This document shows positions 26,889 through 35,370 of a DNA stretch of 55,180 nucleotides, piece by piece (positions within the stretch are counted from its first letter, which is position 1; every line of letters starts with the position of its first letter). The notes below the pieces were generated by a model, which was not told where the DNA came from, made no database searches, and was given only the letters and a program-made list of their open reading frames with translations. Source of the stretch: Pontibacterium sp964228735 (GTDB taxonomy: Bacteria; Pseudomonadota; Gammaproteobacteria; Pseudomonadales; Balneatricaceae). Made by a program: the position numbers and the translations under genes. The stretch is taken from assembly GCF_964228735.1 (NCBI RefSeq), contig NZ_CAXRBQ010000082.1:1-55180 (forward strand), read 5' to 3'.

Positions 26889-28115
26889 TCAATACACATC
26901 ATCTACCTGTCGCGACAGGCGCTCGACGATATGCTGCCCGATCGGGATTGCCGAGGTCGCCGCTGGCGATGGCGCGTTGCACACAATCAGTGTGCGTTGG
27001 GTGCTTTCGAACAGGAAGTCATCCACCAGATTGCCGTCTTTTGTCACCGCCTGGGCACGGATACCGGCAGGATAGGGCTTCAGGTCGTCCACATTCAGTG
27101 ACGGGCAGTACTTCTGCACCAACTTCAGGTAGCCCGGTTTGCTGCGGGAGTTTTTCAGCTCACTCAGGCTGGCGCGGAAGTGTTTGCGTAGCAAGCGCAA
27201 CAGCCCCGGGTACTGCAACATCTCGGCGCTCTCTTTCAGGCTGAACGAATTGCGCTCGTACCCTTCGCGTTTGAACGCCAACACGGCGTTTGGACCAACG
27301 GTTACCGTGCCGTCAATCATGCGGGTCAGGTGTACGCCCAGGAACGGCAGGTCCGGATCAGGAATCGGATAGATCAGGTGATTCACAATCTCATTGTGGG
27401 CCTGGTCCAGCAGGTAGTATTCGCCACGGAAGGGGATGATGCGAAAGTGCGGTTCTTTACCCAGCATCTGCACAATGCGATCGGACTGCAAACCGGCACA
27501 GGAGACCATATAACGGGCGTGGTAACGGTCATCGTGGCCATACGCGGTGATGCGGTCGGCAAACTGCTCCAGCCCCTGCACCTCGGTTTCGTAGAGGATC
27601 TTGCCGCCTTTGGATTGTACGACTTCCGCCATCTTGCGGGTAATTTCCGCGTAATTGACGATACCGGTGGAAGGCACAAAGATCGCGCCGACACCATTGA
27701 TATTGGGCTCGCGCGCCCGCAGCTGTTGCTGATCCAGTACCTCGATCTCCAGCTCGTTCTGCGCGCAGCGATCGATCAGCGCCTGCATCCGTTCCAGCTC
27801 CAGGGCGTCGGTCGCCACCAGCAGCTTGCCGCACTCATCGTACTTGATGCCGTGCGCGTCACAGAACGCTTTGGTCGCCCGGTTGCCCTCTTTGCAGAAC
27901 TTGGCTTTCAGGCTGCCCGGTTTGTAGTACACCCCGGCATGGATTACACCGGAGTTGCGGCCGGTCTGGTGTTTCGCCGGTGCAGATTCCTTCTCCAGCA
28001 CCAGCACCGTGCAACCGGCATAAGCCTCCTGCAGCTGCATCGCGGTGGACATCCCAAGGATGCCTCCGCCAATCACCATAAAATCGTAAATGGGCCGTGG
28101 CTGCCGTTGCTTCAA
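26889..28115 (-). CDS. lhgO: L-2-hydroxyglutarate oxidase / dehydrogenase LhgO
   Basis: 408 residues (E. coli LhgO has 422). An N-terminal FAD-binding Rossmann motif (VIGGGILGMSTA) is followed by the family signature HQTGRNSGVIHAGVYYKPGSLKA, with FAD-dependent oxidase features throughout. LhgO oxidises L-2-hydroxyglutarate to 2-oxoglutarate and passes electrons to the membrane quinone pool. The partner gene csiD, usual in glutarate catabolism, is not in the window, so here the enzyme may only serve metabolite repair. It follows trmH on the same strand and may share its transcript. Confidence 0.92.
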   Translation of the reverse strand: MKQRQPRPIYDFMVIGGGILGMSTAMQLQEAYAGCTVLVLEKESAPAKHQTGRNSGVIHAGVYYKPGSLKAKFCKEGNRATKAFCDAHGIKYDECGKLLVATDALELERMQALIDRCAQNELEIEVLDQQQLRAREPNINGVGAIFVPSTGIVNYAEITRKMAEVVQSKGGKILYETEVQGLEQFADRITAYGHDDRYHARYMVSCAGLQSDRIVQMLGKEPHFRIIPFRGEYYLLDQAHNEIVNHLIYPIPDPDLPFLGVHLTRMIDGTVTVGPNAVLAFKREGYERNSFSLKESAEMLQYPGLLRLLRKHFRASLSELKNSRSKPGYLKLVQKYCPSLNVDDLKPYPAGIRAQAVTKDGNLVDDFLFESTQRTLIVCNAPSPAATSAIPIGQHIVERLSRQVDDVY

Positions 28116-28162
28116 ACCTTATCTCCGTATCCTGCTGTCAGACTCTGTCCGTTGTATTGAAA

Positions 28163-28876
28163 TCAATCGAATTTCGGCCACTCAAAGCGCGCAGCTTCAC
28201 CGGCCTGAACCTGTTTGTTCCAGCCAACCGCATCCACCATCTCACCCATCCCATTGTATTCCGGGTAAGCCAGGCCGCGCTCTCGGCAGAAATCGACAAT
28301 AATCGGGTTGGACCATTCAAACAGGGTATAAGCGAGCTCTTCCGGCGGCAGACGGGACTCGTCATACAACCCCGCTTTCATGCGCTGGTGCTGGGCTTCC
28401 ACCAGAATAATCCCGGCCGCCGTGGATACGTTCAGCGATTCCACCATGCCCATCATCGGCACGATGATATGTTCATCCGCCAGTTCCTGCCCCTCTGCGC
28501 TGACACCGTATTTCTCCGCACCCATGAGAATTGCACAGGGTTCGGTGTAATCGATCTCCCGGTAGTCCACCGCCTTGTCAGACAAGTGTGCCGCGTAGAT
28601 CTTCATCCCCTTGGCGCGTACCGTATCGGCAGCTTCCTGAAAGGTCTCATGGCAGCGCAGCTTGACCCAGCGGTCGGACCCGCGTGTTGTGCCACGATAG
28701 AGCGGATAACCCTCTTTCGGATTGATACTGTGAATCTCATGGATACCCACCGCATCGGCATTACGGATCAATGCCGCCAGGTTGCGGGGTTTATGCACAC
28801 GATCGGCGATCAGGGTCAGGTCCGGCTGGCGACGCAACAGCGTGCTCAGCAACTTCTGCTGGCGTTCAGGGGTCAT
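28163..28876 (-). CDS. trmH: tRNA (guanosine-18-2'-O)-methyltransferase TrmH
   Basis: 237 residues from the ATG at 28876. A GTG at 28906 would add 10 residues but overlaps its own ribosome site. The protein aligns closely with E. coli TrmH (229 aa) over RRQPDLT, VHKPRNLAALIRNADAVG, LSDKAVDYREIDYT, CAILMGAEKYG and the knot motif MVESLNVSTAAGIIL, which bind S-adenosylmethionine in the SPOUT fold. It methylates G18 in the D-loop of tRNAs. Divergent from pheA; 47 bases before lhgO. Confidence 0.9.
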   Translation of the reverse strand: MTPERQQKLLSTLLRRQPDLTLIADRVHKPRNLAALIRNADAVGIHEIHSINPKEGYPLYRGTTRGSDRWVKLRCHETFQEAADTVRAKGMKIYAAHLSDKAVDYREIDYTEPCAILMGAEKYGVSAEGQELADEHIIVPMMGMVESLNVSTAAGIILVEAQHQRMKAGLYDESRLPPEELAYTLFEWSNPIIVDFCRERGLAYPEYNGMGEMVDAVGWNKQVQAGEAARFEWPKFD

Positions 28877-28994
28877 CACGAACTCGATGTAGAATGGAGT
28901 CGCCACCTTACCAAAGGGGCAATTTTTTTCCAGTTATCCCGGGGCCTGTGCGATAATATGTCCCCTTTTTATTCTTGGTTGTACGGATTACATC

Positions 28995-29861
28995 ATGAGC
29001 GACTCAGCAAAAATTATCGCCTACCAGGGCCAACCCGGCGCGTATTCCCACCTGTCCTGCACCCGTGCTTTTCCGGAGATGGAAGCACATGCCTGCGAAA
29101 CCTTTGCAGAAGCGATGTTTATGGTGGAAGACGGCAAGGCTGAGCTGGCGATGATTCCGCTGGAAAACTCCACTGCCGGCCGTGTAGAAGAGATCTACCG
29201 CCTGATGCCAAAAACCCAGCTGCACATCGTGGGTGAGCACTTCGAACCGGTAAACCACTGCCTGTTGGGCCTGCCGGGCACCAAGCTGGAAGATCTGAAA
29301 ACTGTATCTTCCCACCCACAAGCACTGGCACAGTGTCTGGAACACACCAAAGAGTTGGGCCTGCAACCGGTGGCAAGCCTGGATACCGCAGGTTCTGCGG
29401 CAGCACTGGCGAAAGCCGGTAAGAAAGAGTATGCAGCGATCGCCTCCAGCTTGGCGGCAGAACTGTATGGCCTGGAGGTGCTGCGTGAAAACTTCCAGGA
29501 TAAAGCCGGTAACACCACCCGCTTCCTGATCCTGTCCCGCGACAATGTTGTGCCGGAGTTCGATCCAAAGAACAAATACATGACCACCATTATGTTCACC
29601 GTACGCAACATTCCAGCGGCCCTGTACAAGGCGCTGGGTGGTTTCAGTACCAACGGCGTGAACATGGTGAAGCTGGAGAGCTACATGGCATCCGACACCA
29701 TGACCGTATCCAGCTTCCACCTGGATGTGGAAGGCCACGTAAACCAGAAATCGATGCAATACGCGCTGCAGGAGCTGGACTTCTTTGCCCGTGAAGTGCG
29801 CATCATGGGTACCTACGACGCACACCCATTCCGCTACCGTGAAGATGTGATCGTCGAGTAA
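28995..29861 (+). CDS. pheA: Monofunctional prephenate dehydratase
   Basis: 288 residues, without the chorismate mutase domain of the fused enteric enzyme. The dehydratase signature NTTRF (TRF at 175-177) is intact, followed by an ACT regulatory domain (about 197-280). Where many bifunctional PheA proteins have the phenylalanine-binding ESRP motif, this one reads KLESYM (residues 227-231 onward), the form I associate with alphaproteobacterial-type monofunctional enzymes. It converts prephenate to phenylpyruvate in phenylalanine synthesis. Divergent from trmH; its mRNA probably ends at the strong terminator at 30041, leaving a 180-base 3' region. Confidence 0.92.
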   Translation: MSDSAKIIAYQGQPGAYSHLSCTRAFPEMEAHACETFAEAMFMVEDGKAELAMIPLENSTAGRVEEIYRLMPKTQLHIVGEHFEPVNHCLLGLPGTKLEDLKTVSSHPQALAQCLEHTKELGLQPVASLDTAGSAAALAKAGKKEYAAIASSLAAELYGLEVLRENFQDKAGNTTRFLILSRDNVVPEFDPKNKYMTTIMFTVRNIPAALYKALGGFSTNGVNMVKLESYMASDTMTVSSFHLDVEGHVNQKSMQYALQELDFFAREVRIMGTYDAHPFRYREDVIVE

Positions 29862-30040
29862 GCACTTGCAACACAAACAACGACAGAAAAATTAAAAGTT
29901 ATTGTTTTATAGACCAAAGTACAGTGTTGCACTGCAACATTCCGTACCATACTGAAATCGTGGTTTAGTGATCTCTTCGATGAACACTTTCCGCATCCCA
30001 TCTTCAACTCTGTCCACTCGCAGAGTTAACACAGATTCTA

Positions 30041-30066
30041 CCCCTCCCATCAGGGAGGGGTCTTTT
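30041..30066 (+). terminator. Rho-independent terminator after pheA
   Basis: An 8-bp perfect GC-rich stem (CCCCTCCC with GGGAGGGG, loop ATCA) followed by TCTTTTT. It lies 180 bases past the pheA stop and ends either the pheA transcript or a small RNA from this interval. Confidence 0.85.
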
Positions 30067-30211
30067 TATCTACAGCCCCCAATTCCAACCGCCCTACTCA
30101 CACCCCATGGCATCGTGTCATTCGCCTTTCTATAAGCCGTATATACTTCAGCGAGCCCGTCATTCAATTCATACCATTGAGATGAATTTGTGATGAACGG
30201 CACCACAACGC

Positions 30212-30258
30212 TGGACAGAAAAACATATGGCAAATAACATATGTGAAATTTCATATAT
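30212..30258 (+). promoter_or_regulatory. Candidate promoter and operator of the GAPDH-arsJ operon
   Basis: TGGACA (30212-30217) and TAACAT (30234-30239) are spaced by 17 bases. Directly downstream, ATATGTGAAATTTCATATAT (30239-30258) is a near-perfect 20-bp palindrome (one mismatched pair), and CATATG occurs twice (30224, 30238). A dyad covering the start of transcription is where an ArsR-type repressor would bind; that this is an ArsR site is inference. GGAG at 30273-30276 is the ribosome site. Confidence 0.5.
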
Positions 30259-30284
30259 AACCCCAATATTTCTGGAGAATATCC

Positions 30285-31289
30285 ATGGGCATCAAAGTAG
30301 GTATTAACGGTTTTGGCCGCATGGGCCGTCTGGCATTGCGCGCTGGCTGGGACTACCCGGAACTTGAGTTTGTACAGATCAACGATCCGGCGGGTGATGC
30401 TGCCACCTTTGCCCACCTGCTAAACTTCGACTCCGTGCACGGCACCTGGCGGCACGAAGCCACTGCTGAAGGCGACAACATCCAGATTGGCGATCAGACT
30501 CTGCGCTTCAGCAGCAACAGCGCCATTGCCGATACGGACTGGTCCGGCTGTGACCTGGTGATTGAAGCCAGCGGCAAATTCAAGCAAGTGGATGTGCTGA
30601 ACACCTACCTGGATCAGGGCATACAGCGTGTGCTGGTGACGGCACCGGTGAAAGAGGAAGGCGCGCTGAATCTGGTGATGGGTATCAACCATGACCTGTT
30701 TGAACCGGCTGAACACCGGATCGTGACTGCTGCGTCCTGCACCACCAACTGCCTGGCGCCGGTGATCAAGGTTGTACACGAGAAGCTGGGCATCCGTCAC
30801 GGCTCCATGACCACCATCCACGACATCACCAACACCCAGACCATTCTGGATGCCCCCCACAAGGATCTGCGTCGCGCCCGTGCCTGTGGCATGAGCCTGA
30901 TTCCAACCACCACCGGTTCTGCCAAGGCGATCACCGAGATCTTCCCGGACCTGAAAGGCCGCCTGAATGGTCACGCGGTGCGTATCCCGCTGGCCAACGC
31001 ATCCCTGACCGATATGGTGTTTGAGCTGGAACGCAGCACCACCATCGACGAGGTGAACGCGCTGTTTAAGGAAGCGGCAGAAAACGAGTTGAACGGTGTA
31101 CTGGGTTATGAAGAGCGTCCGCTGGTATCGATCGACTACCGCACCGATCCGCGCTCCAGCATCGTAGATGCCCTGTCCACCATGGTGGTGAACGACACCC
31201 AGCTGAAGATCTACGCCTGGTACGACAACGAATGGGGTTACGTAAACCGCACGGTTGAGCTGGCGAAACACATCATGGCGGCGGGTTGA
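30285..31289 (+). CDS. ArsJ-associated glyceraldehyde-3-phosphate dehydrogenase
   Basis: 334 residues with the GAPDH fold: NAD motif INGFGRMGR, catalytic SCTTNC (C152) and H179, and the C-terminal WYDNEWGY. The closest group is the GAPDH type encoded with ArsJ, because the next gene is arsJ and overlaps it by 4 bases (ATGA). Known: this enzyme accepts arsenate in place of phosphate to form unstable 1-arseno-3-phosphoglycerate, which ArsJ exports, giving arsenate resistance. It is therefore unlikely to be the main glycolytic enzyme. No arsR, arsC or arsB is in the window. Confidence 0.9.
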   Translation: MGIKVGINGFGRMGRLALRAGWDYPELEFVQINDPAGDAATFAHLLNFDSVHGTWRHEATAEGDNIQIGDQTLRFSSNSAIADTDWSGCDLVIEASGKFKQVDVLNTYLDQGIQRVLVTAPVKEEGALNLVMGINHDLFEPAEHRIVTAASCTTNCLAPVIKVVHEKLGIRHGSMTTIHDITNTQTILDAPHKDLRRARACGMSLIPTTTGSAKAITEIFPDLKGRLNGHAVRIPLANASLTDMVFELERSTTIDEVNALFKEAAENELNGVLGYEERPLVSIDYRTDPRSSIVDALSTMVVNDTQLKIYAWYDNEWGYVNRTVELAKHIMAAG

Positions 31290-32512
31290 TGATCGGCGCT
31301 ATCTCCAATTTATCAGCGGAGGTACGCCAGTACCTGCTGGTAACCGGTAACTACTGGGCGTTCACCCTCACCGACGGTGCCTTGCGCATGTTGGTGGTGC
31401 TGCATTTCCATCAGCTTGGCTACAGCCCGCTGGAGATCGCGCTGCTGTTCCTGTTTTACGAGTTCTTCGGCGTTGTTACCAATCTGGTTGGCGGCTGGCT
31501 GGGAGCCCGCATCGGCCTGAACAAAACCATGAACATCGGCCTCAGCCTGCAGGTCATTGCCTTGCTGATGCTCACGGTGCCGGCCAGTATGCTCACCGTG
31601 CCCTGGGTGATGGCCGCGCAGGCGCTGTCGGGGATCGCCAAAGACCTGAACAAGATGAGCGCCAAAAGCTCGGTGAAGCAGCTGGCCAAGGCCAAAGTGG
31701 ACGGCCAGGTGGAAGGCCATCTGTACAAGCTGGTCGCACTCCTCACCGGTTCCAAGAACACCCTGAAAGGGGTGGGTTTCTTCCTGGGTGGCACCCTGCT
31801 CACGCTGGCGGGTTTTGCCGGTGCCGTCTGGATTATGATCGGTGGCTTGTCGCTTGTTCTGTTGATGAGCCTGATCAAGCTGAAAGAGGATCTGGGCAAG
31901 GCGAAGAACAAGCCGAAATTTTCCGAAGTGTTCTCCACCAGCCCAGCCGTGAACAAGCTGTCTGCGGCGCGCCTGTTCCTGTTTGGCGCCCGCGACATCT
32001 GGTTTGTGGTTGCCCTGCCGGTTTACCTGAGCAGCGTGTTTGGCTGGGATCACTGGGCGGTAGGTGGCTTCCTCGCCAGCTGGGTGATCGCCTACGGCTT
32101 TGTACAAGCCGCAGCCCCCTGGATTACCGGCCGTCGCAGCGGCAAGCATCCGGATGGGATAAGCGCATTACGCTGGGCGCTGGCGCTCACGGCAATCCCG
32201 GCACTGATCACTGTTGGTCTAGAATGGAGCCCACAACTCATATTACTGGGTGGGTTGGTGTTGTTTGGTGTGCTGTTTGCGATCAACTCATCGCTGCACA
32301 GCTACCTTATCGTCAGTTACGCCAAGGAAGATGGCGCTTCGATGGATGTAGGCTTCTACTATATGGCCAACGCCGCCGGCCGCCTGATAGGTACGTTGCT
32401 GTCCGGCTGGATGTTCCAGGCCTACGGTCTGGAAGCCTGCCTGTGGGTTTCGGCGCTGTTCCTGCTGATCACCAGCGGATTGTCGCTGGCATTACCACGC
32501 CATCGCACATAA
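31286..32512 (+). CDS. arsJ: ArsJ, MFS exporter of 1-arseno-3-phosphoglycerate
   Basis: 408 residues, about 12 hydrophobic segments, major facilitator fold. The N-terminal LSAEVRQYLLVTGNYWAFT and the DLNKMSAKSSVKQLAK loop are typical of ArsJ. It exports the arsenylated product made by the preceding GAPDH, which then hydrolyses outside the cell. Its ATG overlaps the GAPDH stop by 4 bases, giving tight coupling. It converges on the EAL gene with only 51 bases between; a weak GC hairpin near 32523-32548 lacks a T-run. Confidence 0.92.
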   Translation: MMIGAISNLSAEVRQYLLVTGNYWAFTLTDGALRMLVVLHFHQLGYSPLEIALLFLFYEFFGVVTNLVGGWLGARIGLNKTMNIGLSLQVIALLMLTVPASMLTVPWVMAAQALSGIAKDLNKMSAKSSVKQLAKAKVDGQVEGHLYKLVALLTGSKNTLKGVGFFLGGTLLTLAGFAGAVWIMIGGLSLVLLMSLIKLKEDLGKAKNKPKFSEVFSTSPAVNKLSAARLFLFGARDIWFVVALPVYLSSVFGWDHWAVGGFLASWVIAYGFVQAAAPWITGRRSGKHPDGISALRWALALTAIPALITVGLEWSPQLILLGGLVLFGVLFAINSSLHSYLIVSYAKEDGASMDVGFYYMANAAGRLIGTLLSGWMFQAYGLEACLWVSALFLLITSGLSLALPRHRT

Positions 32513-32563
32513 GCGGTTATACCGGGGTAGGTTCAGATGCCAGCCCCGATTTCACCTGACTTT

Positions 32564-34135
32564 CTAACGTAAACAGGTCTCAGACACCTGAACTTCACCC
32601 GCCTCAGTTTGAAGCAGTGTCTGTTTCAACTGCGCTTCAGGCATCGGTTTGCCAAACGCCCAGCCTTGTCCAAAGCGGATCCCTGCCTCCTTTAGGGCTT
32701 GGTGTTGCATATCGTTCTCGATCCCTTCAGCGACAATCACTGCATCCAATTCTTCAGCAATAGCCACAATGTGCGGTACCAGGCTGGAGCGGATACTGCC
32801 CTCTTCGATGTCGGTCACAAAGCTGCGATCCATCTTCAGGATATGGCAGTTGGTTTTCTTTAACTGCACCAGACTTGAGTAGCCGGTACCGAAGTCATCG
32901 ATGGCGATCAGGTAACCGGCATCGGTCAGTTTCTGAAACAACGAACGAAACTCGGTATCGTGCAGTTCCGCATCCTCGATGATTTCAAGGATCGGTTGCA
33001 CGTTCATACCACGGAAGTAATCATTCTTGATCAGGCAATTCACGTTCTGTTCGGTGATATCCTGGGGAAACAGGTTCACACTGAGCCTGAACTGATCGGG
33101 TAATGGCCCAATACTCTGTAGTCGTTCAGCCACATCGCGCAGCATAAAACTCGTAAATGCCCAGGTCATCCCCTGCTGTTTAATTACCGGCAAAAACTGA
33201 TCCGGGAACAGCAGGCCAGAGGAATCCTGGTAGCGTGCCAACGCTTCGCAACCAATCACACGTCCGGAGGTCAGATCCACAATTGGCTGGAACTGCGCAT
33301 AAAACGAGCCACTACGAAATCCTCGCTGCACCCGTGCAGAGAGAGACAGGTAACGGGCGAGCGCACGCTTCAGAAAGACGAAGAGACAGAGCGACGATAG
33401 GAAAGCCAGCGCGCTGATCAACACAATGGACGATTCGTAGAGACGAATAAACTGACTTGGAGTCAGGCGTGACGCGATACAGACTGGGTGCATAACGCTA
33501 CACACTTTATAGTCCCGCACCATGGCCAGTGGCGCCGACGGAGCGCTGTCCACATCCGCGATCAGCTGTTTCTGGCCCAGCAGATGGTAGTAGGTGTTAT
33601 TGCCAAACAGGGAGATCTCCCACTGGTATTCCGAGGGGATATCACTCTCCAGGTCTTCCGGGCGCAATACCGCGTTGAAGTCACCCTTTTTTAGGAGGAT
33701 TGCGTGATACGCCTCGTCAAACAGTATCAACTCGTGTTCGATCCACACATCAAACGCCTTCGCTTTGAATGTGGGATAGGAACCAAAGAACGGAGCAGGA
33801 AGAATACCCAACCCGGTGGTACACACCAGGTCTTTGCCTTCAAAATAGCCCACGTCCTTGATTAGCTGTGAACGAAAGACCGCCTGACGCATACGCAACA
33901 GCGTAACGTTGGTGCATCTGGAATAGGTTTCTGTATTGAGGGAATCGAGTGCCATGACGGTGTCGTCAAACACGCCTTCGATCATGGTCAGCACACGGGA
34001 AGCCGATGTTTTTTGCTTTTCCGTCGCCTCGGCACTGATAAGAAAAAACAACCCAAGGAAAATGGCCGCTCCGAACACAGCACTGATAATCAGGATAAAA
34101 AAATCAGCTCGTTTTTTGAGCGCCTGCACAGCCAA
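32564..34135 (-). CDS. Membrane EAL phosphodiesterase with periplasmic CSS-type sensor
   Basis: 523 residues: a membrane helix at about 14-34, a periplasmic domain, a second helix near 236-256, and a cytoplasmic EAL domain. The EAL site looks functional: EALARYQ, SVNLFPQ, LEIIEDAE, DDFGTGYSS, LKMDRSF and AEGIE. The periplasmic domain matches the CSS-motif sensors that respond through a disulfide, but the motif here reads VCTTGLG, with threonines in place of the two serines. Known of the family: inner-membrane c-di-GMP phosphodiesterases regulated by periplasmic redox state. Monocistronic, convergent with arsJ. Confidence 0.9.
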   Translation of the reverse strand: MAVQALKKRADFFILIISAVFGAAIFLGLFFLISAEATEKQKTSASRVLTMIEGVFDDTVMALDSLNTETYSRCTNVTLLRMRQAVFRSQLIKDVGYFEGKDLVCTTGLGILPAPFFGSYPTFKAKAFDVWIEHELILFDEAYHAILLKKGDFNAVLRPEDLESDIPSEYQWEISLFGNNTYYHLLGQKQLIADVDSAPSAPLAMVRDYKVCSVMHPVCIASRLTPSQFIRLYESSIVLISALAFLSSLCLFVFLKRALARYLSLSARVQRGFRSGSFYAQFQPIVDLTSGRVIGCEALARYQDSSGLLFPDQFLPVIKQQGMTWAFTSFMLRDVAERLQSIGPLPDQFRLSVNLFPQDITEQNVNCLIKNDYFRGMNVQPILEIIEDAELHDTEFRSLFQKLTDAGYLIAIDDFGTGYSSLVQLKKTNCHILKMDRSFVTDIEEGSIRSSLVPHIVAIAEELDAVIVAEGIENDMQHQALKEAGIRFGQGWAFGKPMPEAQLKQTLLQTEAGEVQVSETCLR

Positions 34136-34202
34136 GCATCCTAAGAATCTTCGAATAATAGCGCTAGACTAGTACAAACCTGAATGCCTATTCAATTATT
34201 AA

Positions 34203-34235
34203 TTAGCGCCTGCTGCTGATCTATCCAGGCGCTAA
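34203..34235 (-). terminator. Hairpin after the 322-residue gene
   Basis: A perfect 10-bp inverted repeat (TTAGCGCCTG with CAGGCGCTAA, loop of 13) lies 27 bases past the stop of the gene ending at 34262. The following minus-strand tail is AT-rich but not a clean T-run. A second small hairpin (TTAACT/AGTTAA, 34237-34251) precedes it. Confidence 0.45.
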
Positions 34236-34261
34236 CTTAACTATCAGTTAAAACAGCAGGA

Positions 34262-35230
34262 TCAGATTACAGGTTTGTTTACAGACAGGCTCTGCAGCGA
34301 TTCTCGTGTCAGTTGCACCTGCGTACGTGCCATACCGTACAACGGTGCCTGTGCTAAGAAATCATCAAAAGCGCGCACCCAATCCACTTTTTCACTGGTG
34401 TTTCCTACAGCACCTCCATCCCGCTCCAGACCCAACAGCTGATGGGCGTGTGTCATAAGAGAAAACGTTTCAATCCCCACACGGCCCTGCTGAAACAGAA
34501 ACTGTGCCGCCCCACGCAGCTCTGCAGGTGAAGCCTGGCGGGGGTTAAACTCTCCGCCCAAGGCACAGCTCAGGTCACACCCCTGTGTCCCTAGCTGGTA
34601 AGGCATGACAGCATTAAATCCCGTGCTACTGCCGGCCATCAGCATCAATTGACGCACATAGTCGTCCAGCATTCCGGCTGCGGACGCCTGTTGCCGGTTA
34701 GTGCCCTGCTCGCGTTCAAGTGCACTGACTGCCATCGCCAGACTGTGTTTCACGCCCAGTCCGGTAATCGTTTGCAGCAAGCGGCTGTTGCTCTGCCCCC
34801 AGCCAAATATCTGCTGCTCGACGCCCCACAGCTGCATCATCGATAGATCAGATATCAGGAAATCATCTTCCAGACGCGTGGAAATGCCGCCGACACCGAA
34901 GCGGATATCCACCATCGCCTGGATGTCGTAGCGCATCATCTCGTGGGCTACCTGGCGGGCACGCTCTTCAAAGCGCTCGAAGTCCGCCGCCGTTTCCCGC
35001 ATAACCGCTTCCGGGGCATTGAAGATCCTCTTGTAGTCCGGAATTTCCCAATGACTCAACAGTGATTCTTCTGCGCCGGTCAGCGCCATCACGGCGTTGG
35101 CCTCTGTTTCAGTGGTACTTCTCACCGCCATCTCCTGCTGAAACATCTGAGCAAATCCGCGGTCCTGCTGCAGCGGATCAAAGCGGAACGGTTCGGTGGA
35201 TAAAACGGGCATCGGTCTGTTGAGTTGCAT
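34262..35230 (-). CDS. Unrecognised 322-residue protein
   Basis: I do not recognise this protein. It has no signal peptide, no membrane segment and no known catalytic motif. It is largely helical, with only two cysteines, close together (GCDLSCALGG, around residue 216), and a glycine-rich junction (RFGVGGISTRLEDD). Composition and codon use resemble the neighbouring core genes, so a real gene is likely. It is monocistronic, between the EAL gene and tcdA. A cytoplasmic structural or regulatory role is possible, but no function is assigned. Confidence 0.6.
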   Translation of the reverse strand: MQLNRPMPVLSTEPFRFDPLQQDRGFAQMFQQEMAVRSTTETEANAVMALTGAEESLLSHWEIPDYKRIFNAPEAVMRETAADFERFEERARQVAHEMMRYDIQAMVDIRFGVGGISTRLEDDFLISDLSMMQLWGVEQQIFGWGQSNSRLLQTITGLGVKHSLAMAVSALEREQGTNRQQASAAGMLDDYVRQLMLMAGSSTGFNAVMPYQLGTQGCDLSCALGGEFNPRQASPAELRGAAQFLFQQGRVGIETFSLMTHAHQLLGLERDGGAVGNTSEKVDWVRAFDDFLAQAPLYGMARTQVQLTRESLQSLSVNKPVI

Positions 35231-35370
35231 ACATCACCTCCGGATCAGGTAAAGGTGACGCAGCAAATCCCAGGCCAGATTGCTAAGTTATTGAGCAATA
35301 AAAGGAATGGAAAGGGAGGAATTAAAACGCACGTTTGGGAACGGCAACGGGGTGCCGTTCCCGGCAAAGA

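Larger units (their letters stand above)
29862..30284. other. Intergenic region: pheA 3' region and GAPDH/arsJ promoter
   Basis: 423 bases with no gene that I support. It holds a hairpin at 30006-30027 (AACTCTG with CAGAGTT, loop of 8), a strong terminator at 30041-30066, and then an AT-rich stretch with CATATG repeats and a near-palindrome before the GAPDH gene. A reverse open frame (30066-30416) overlaps the GAPDH gene and looks like a chance frame. Confidence 0.6.

Noticed and set aside
30066..30416. Minus-strand frame of 116 codons before the GAPDH gene
   Set aside because: Overlaps the GAPDH start, the terminator region and the operator; no ribosome site or conserved motif.
30285..31289. 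Main glycolytic GAPDH
   Set aside because: The 4-base overlap with arsJ and the operator-like dyad point to arsenate resistance rather than central glycolysis.
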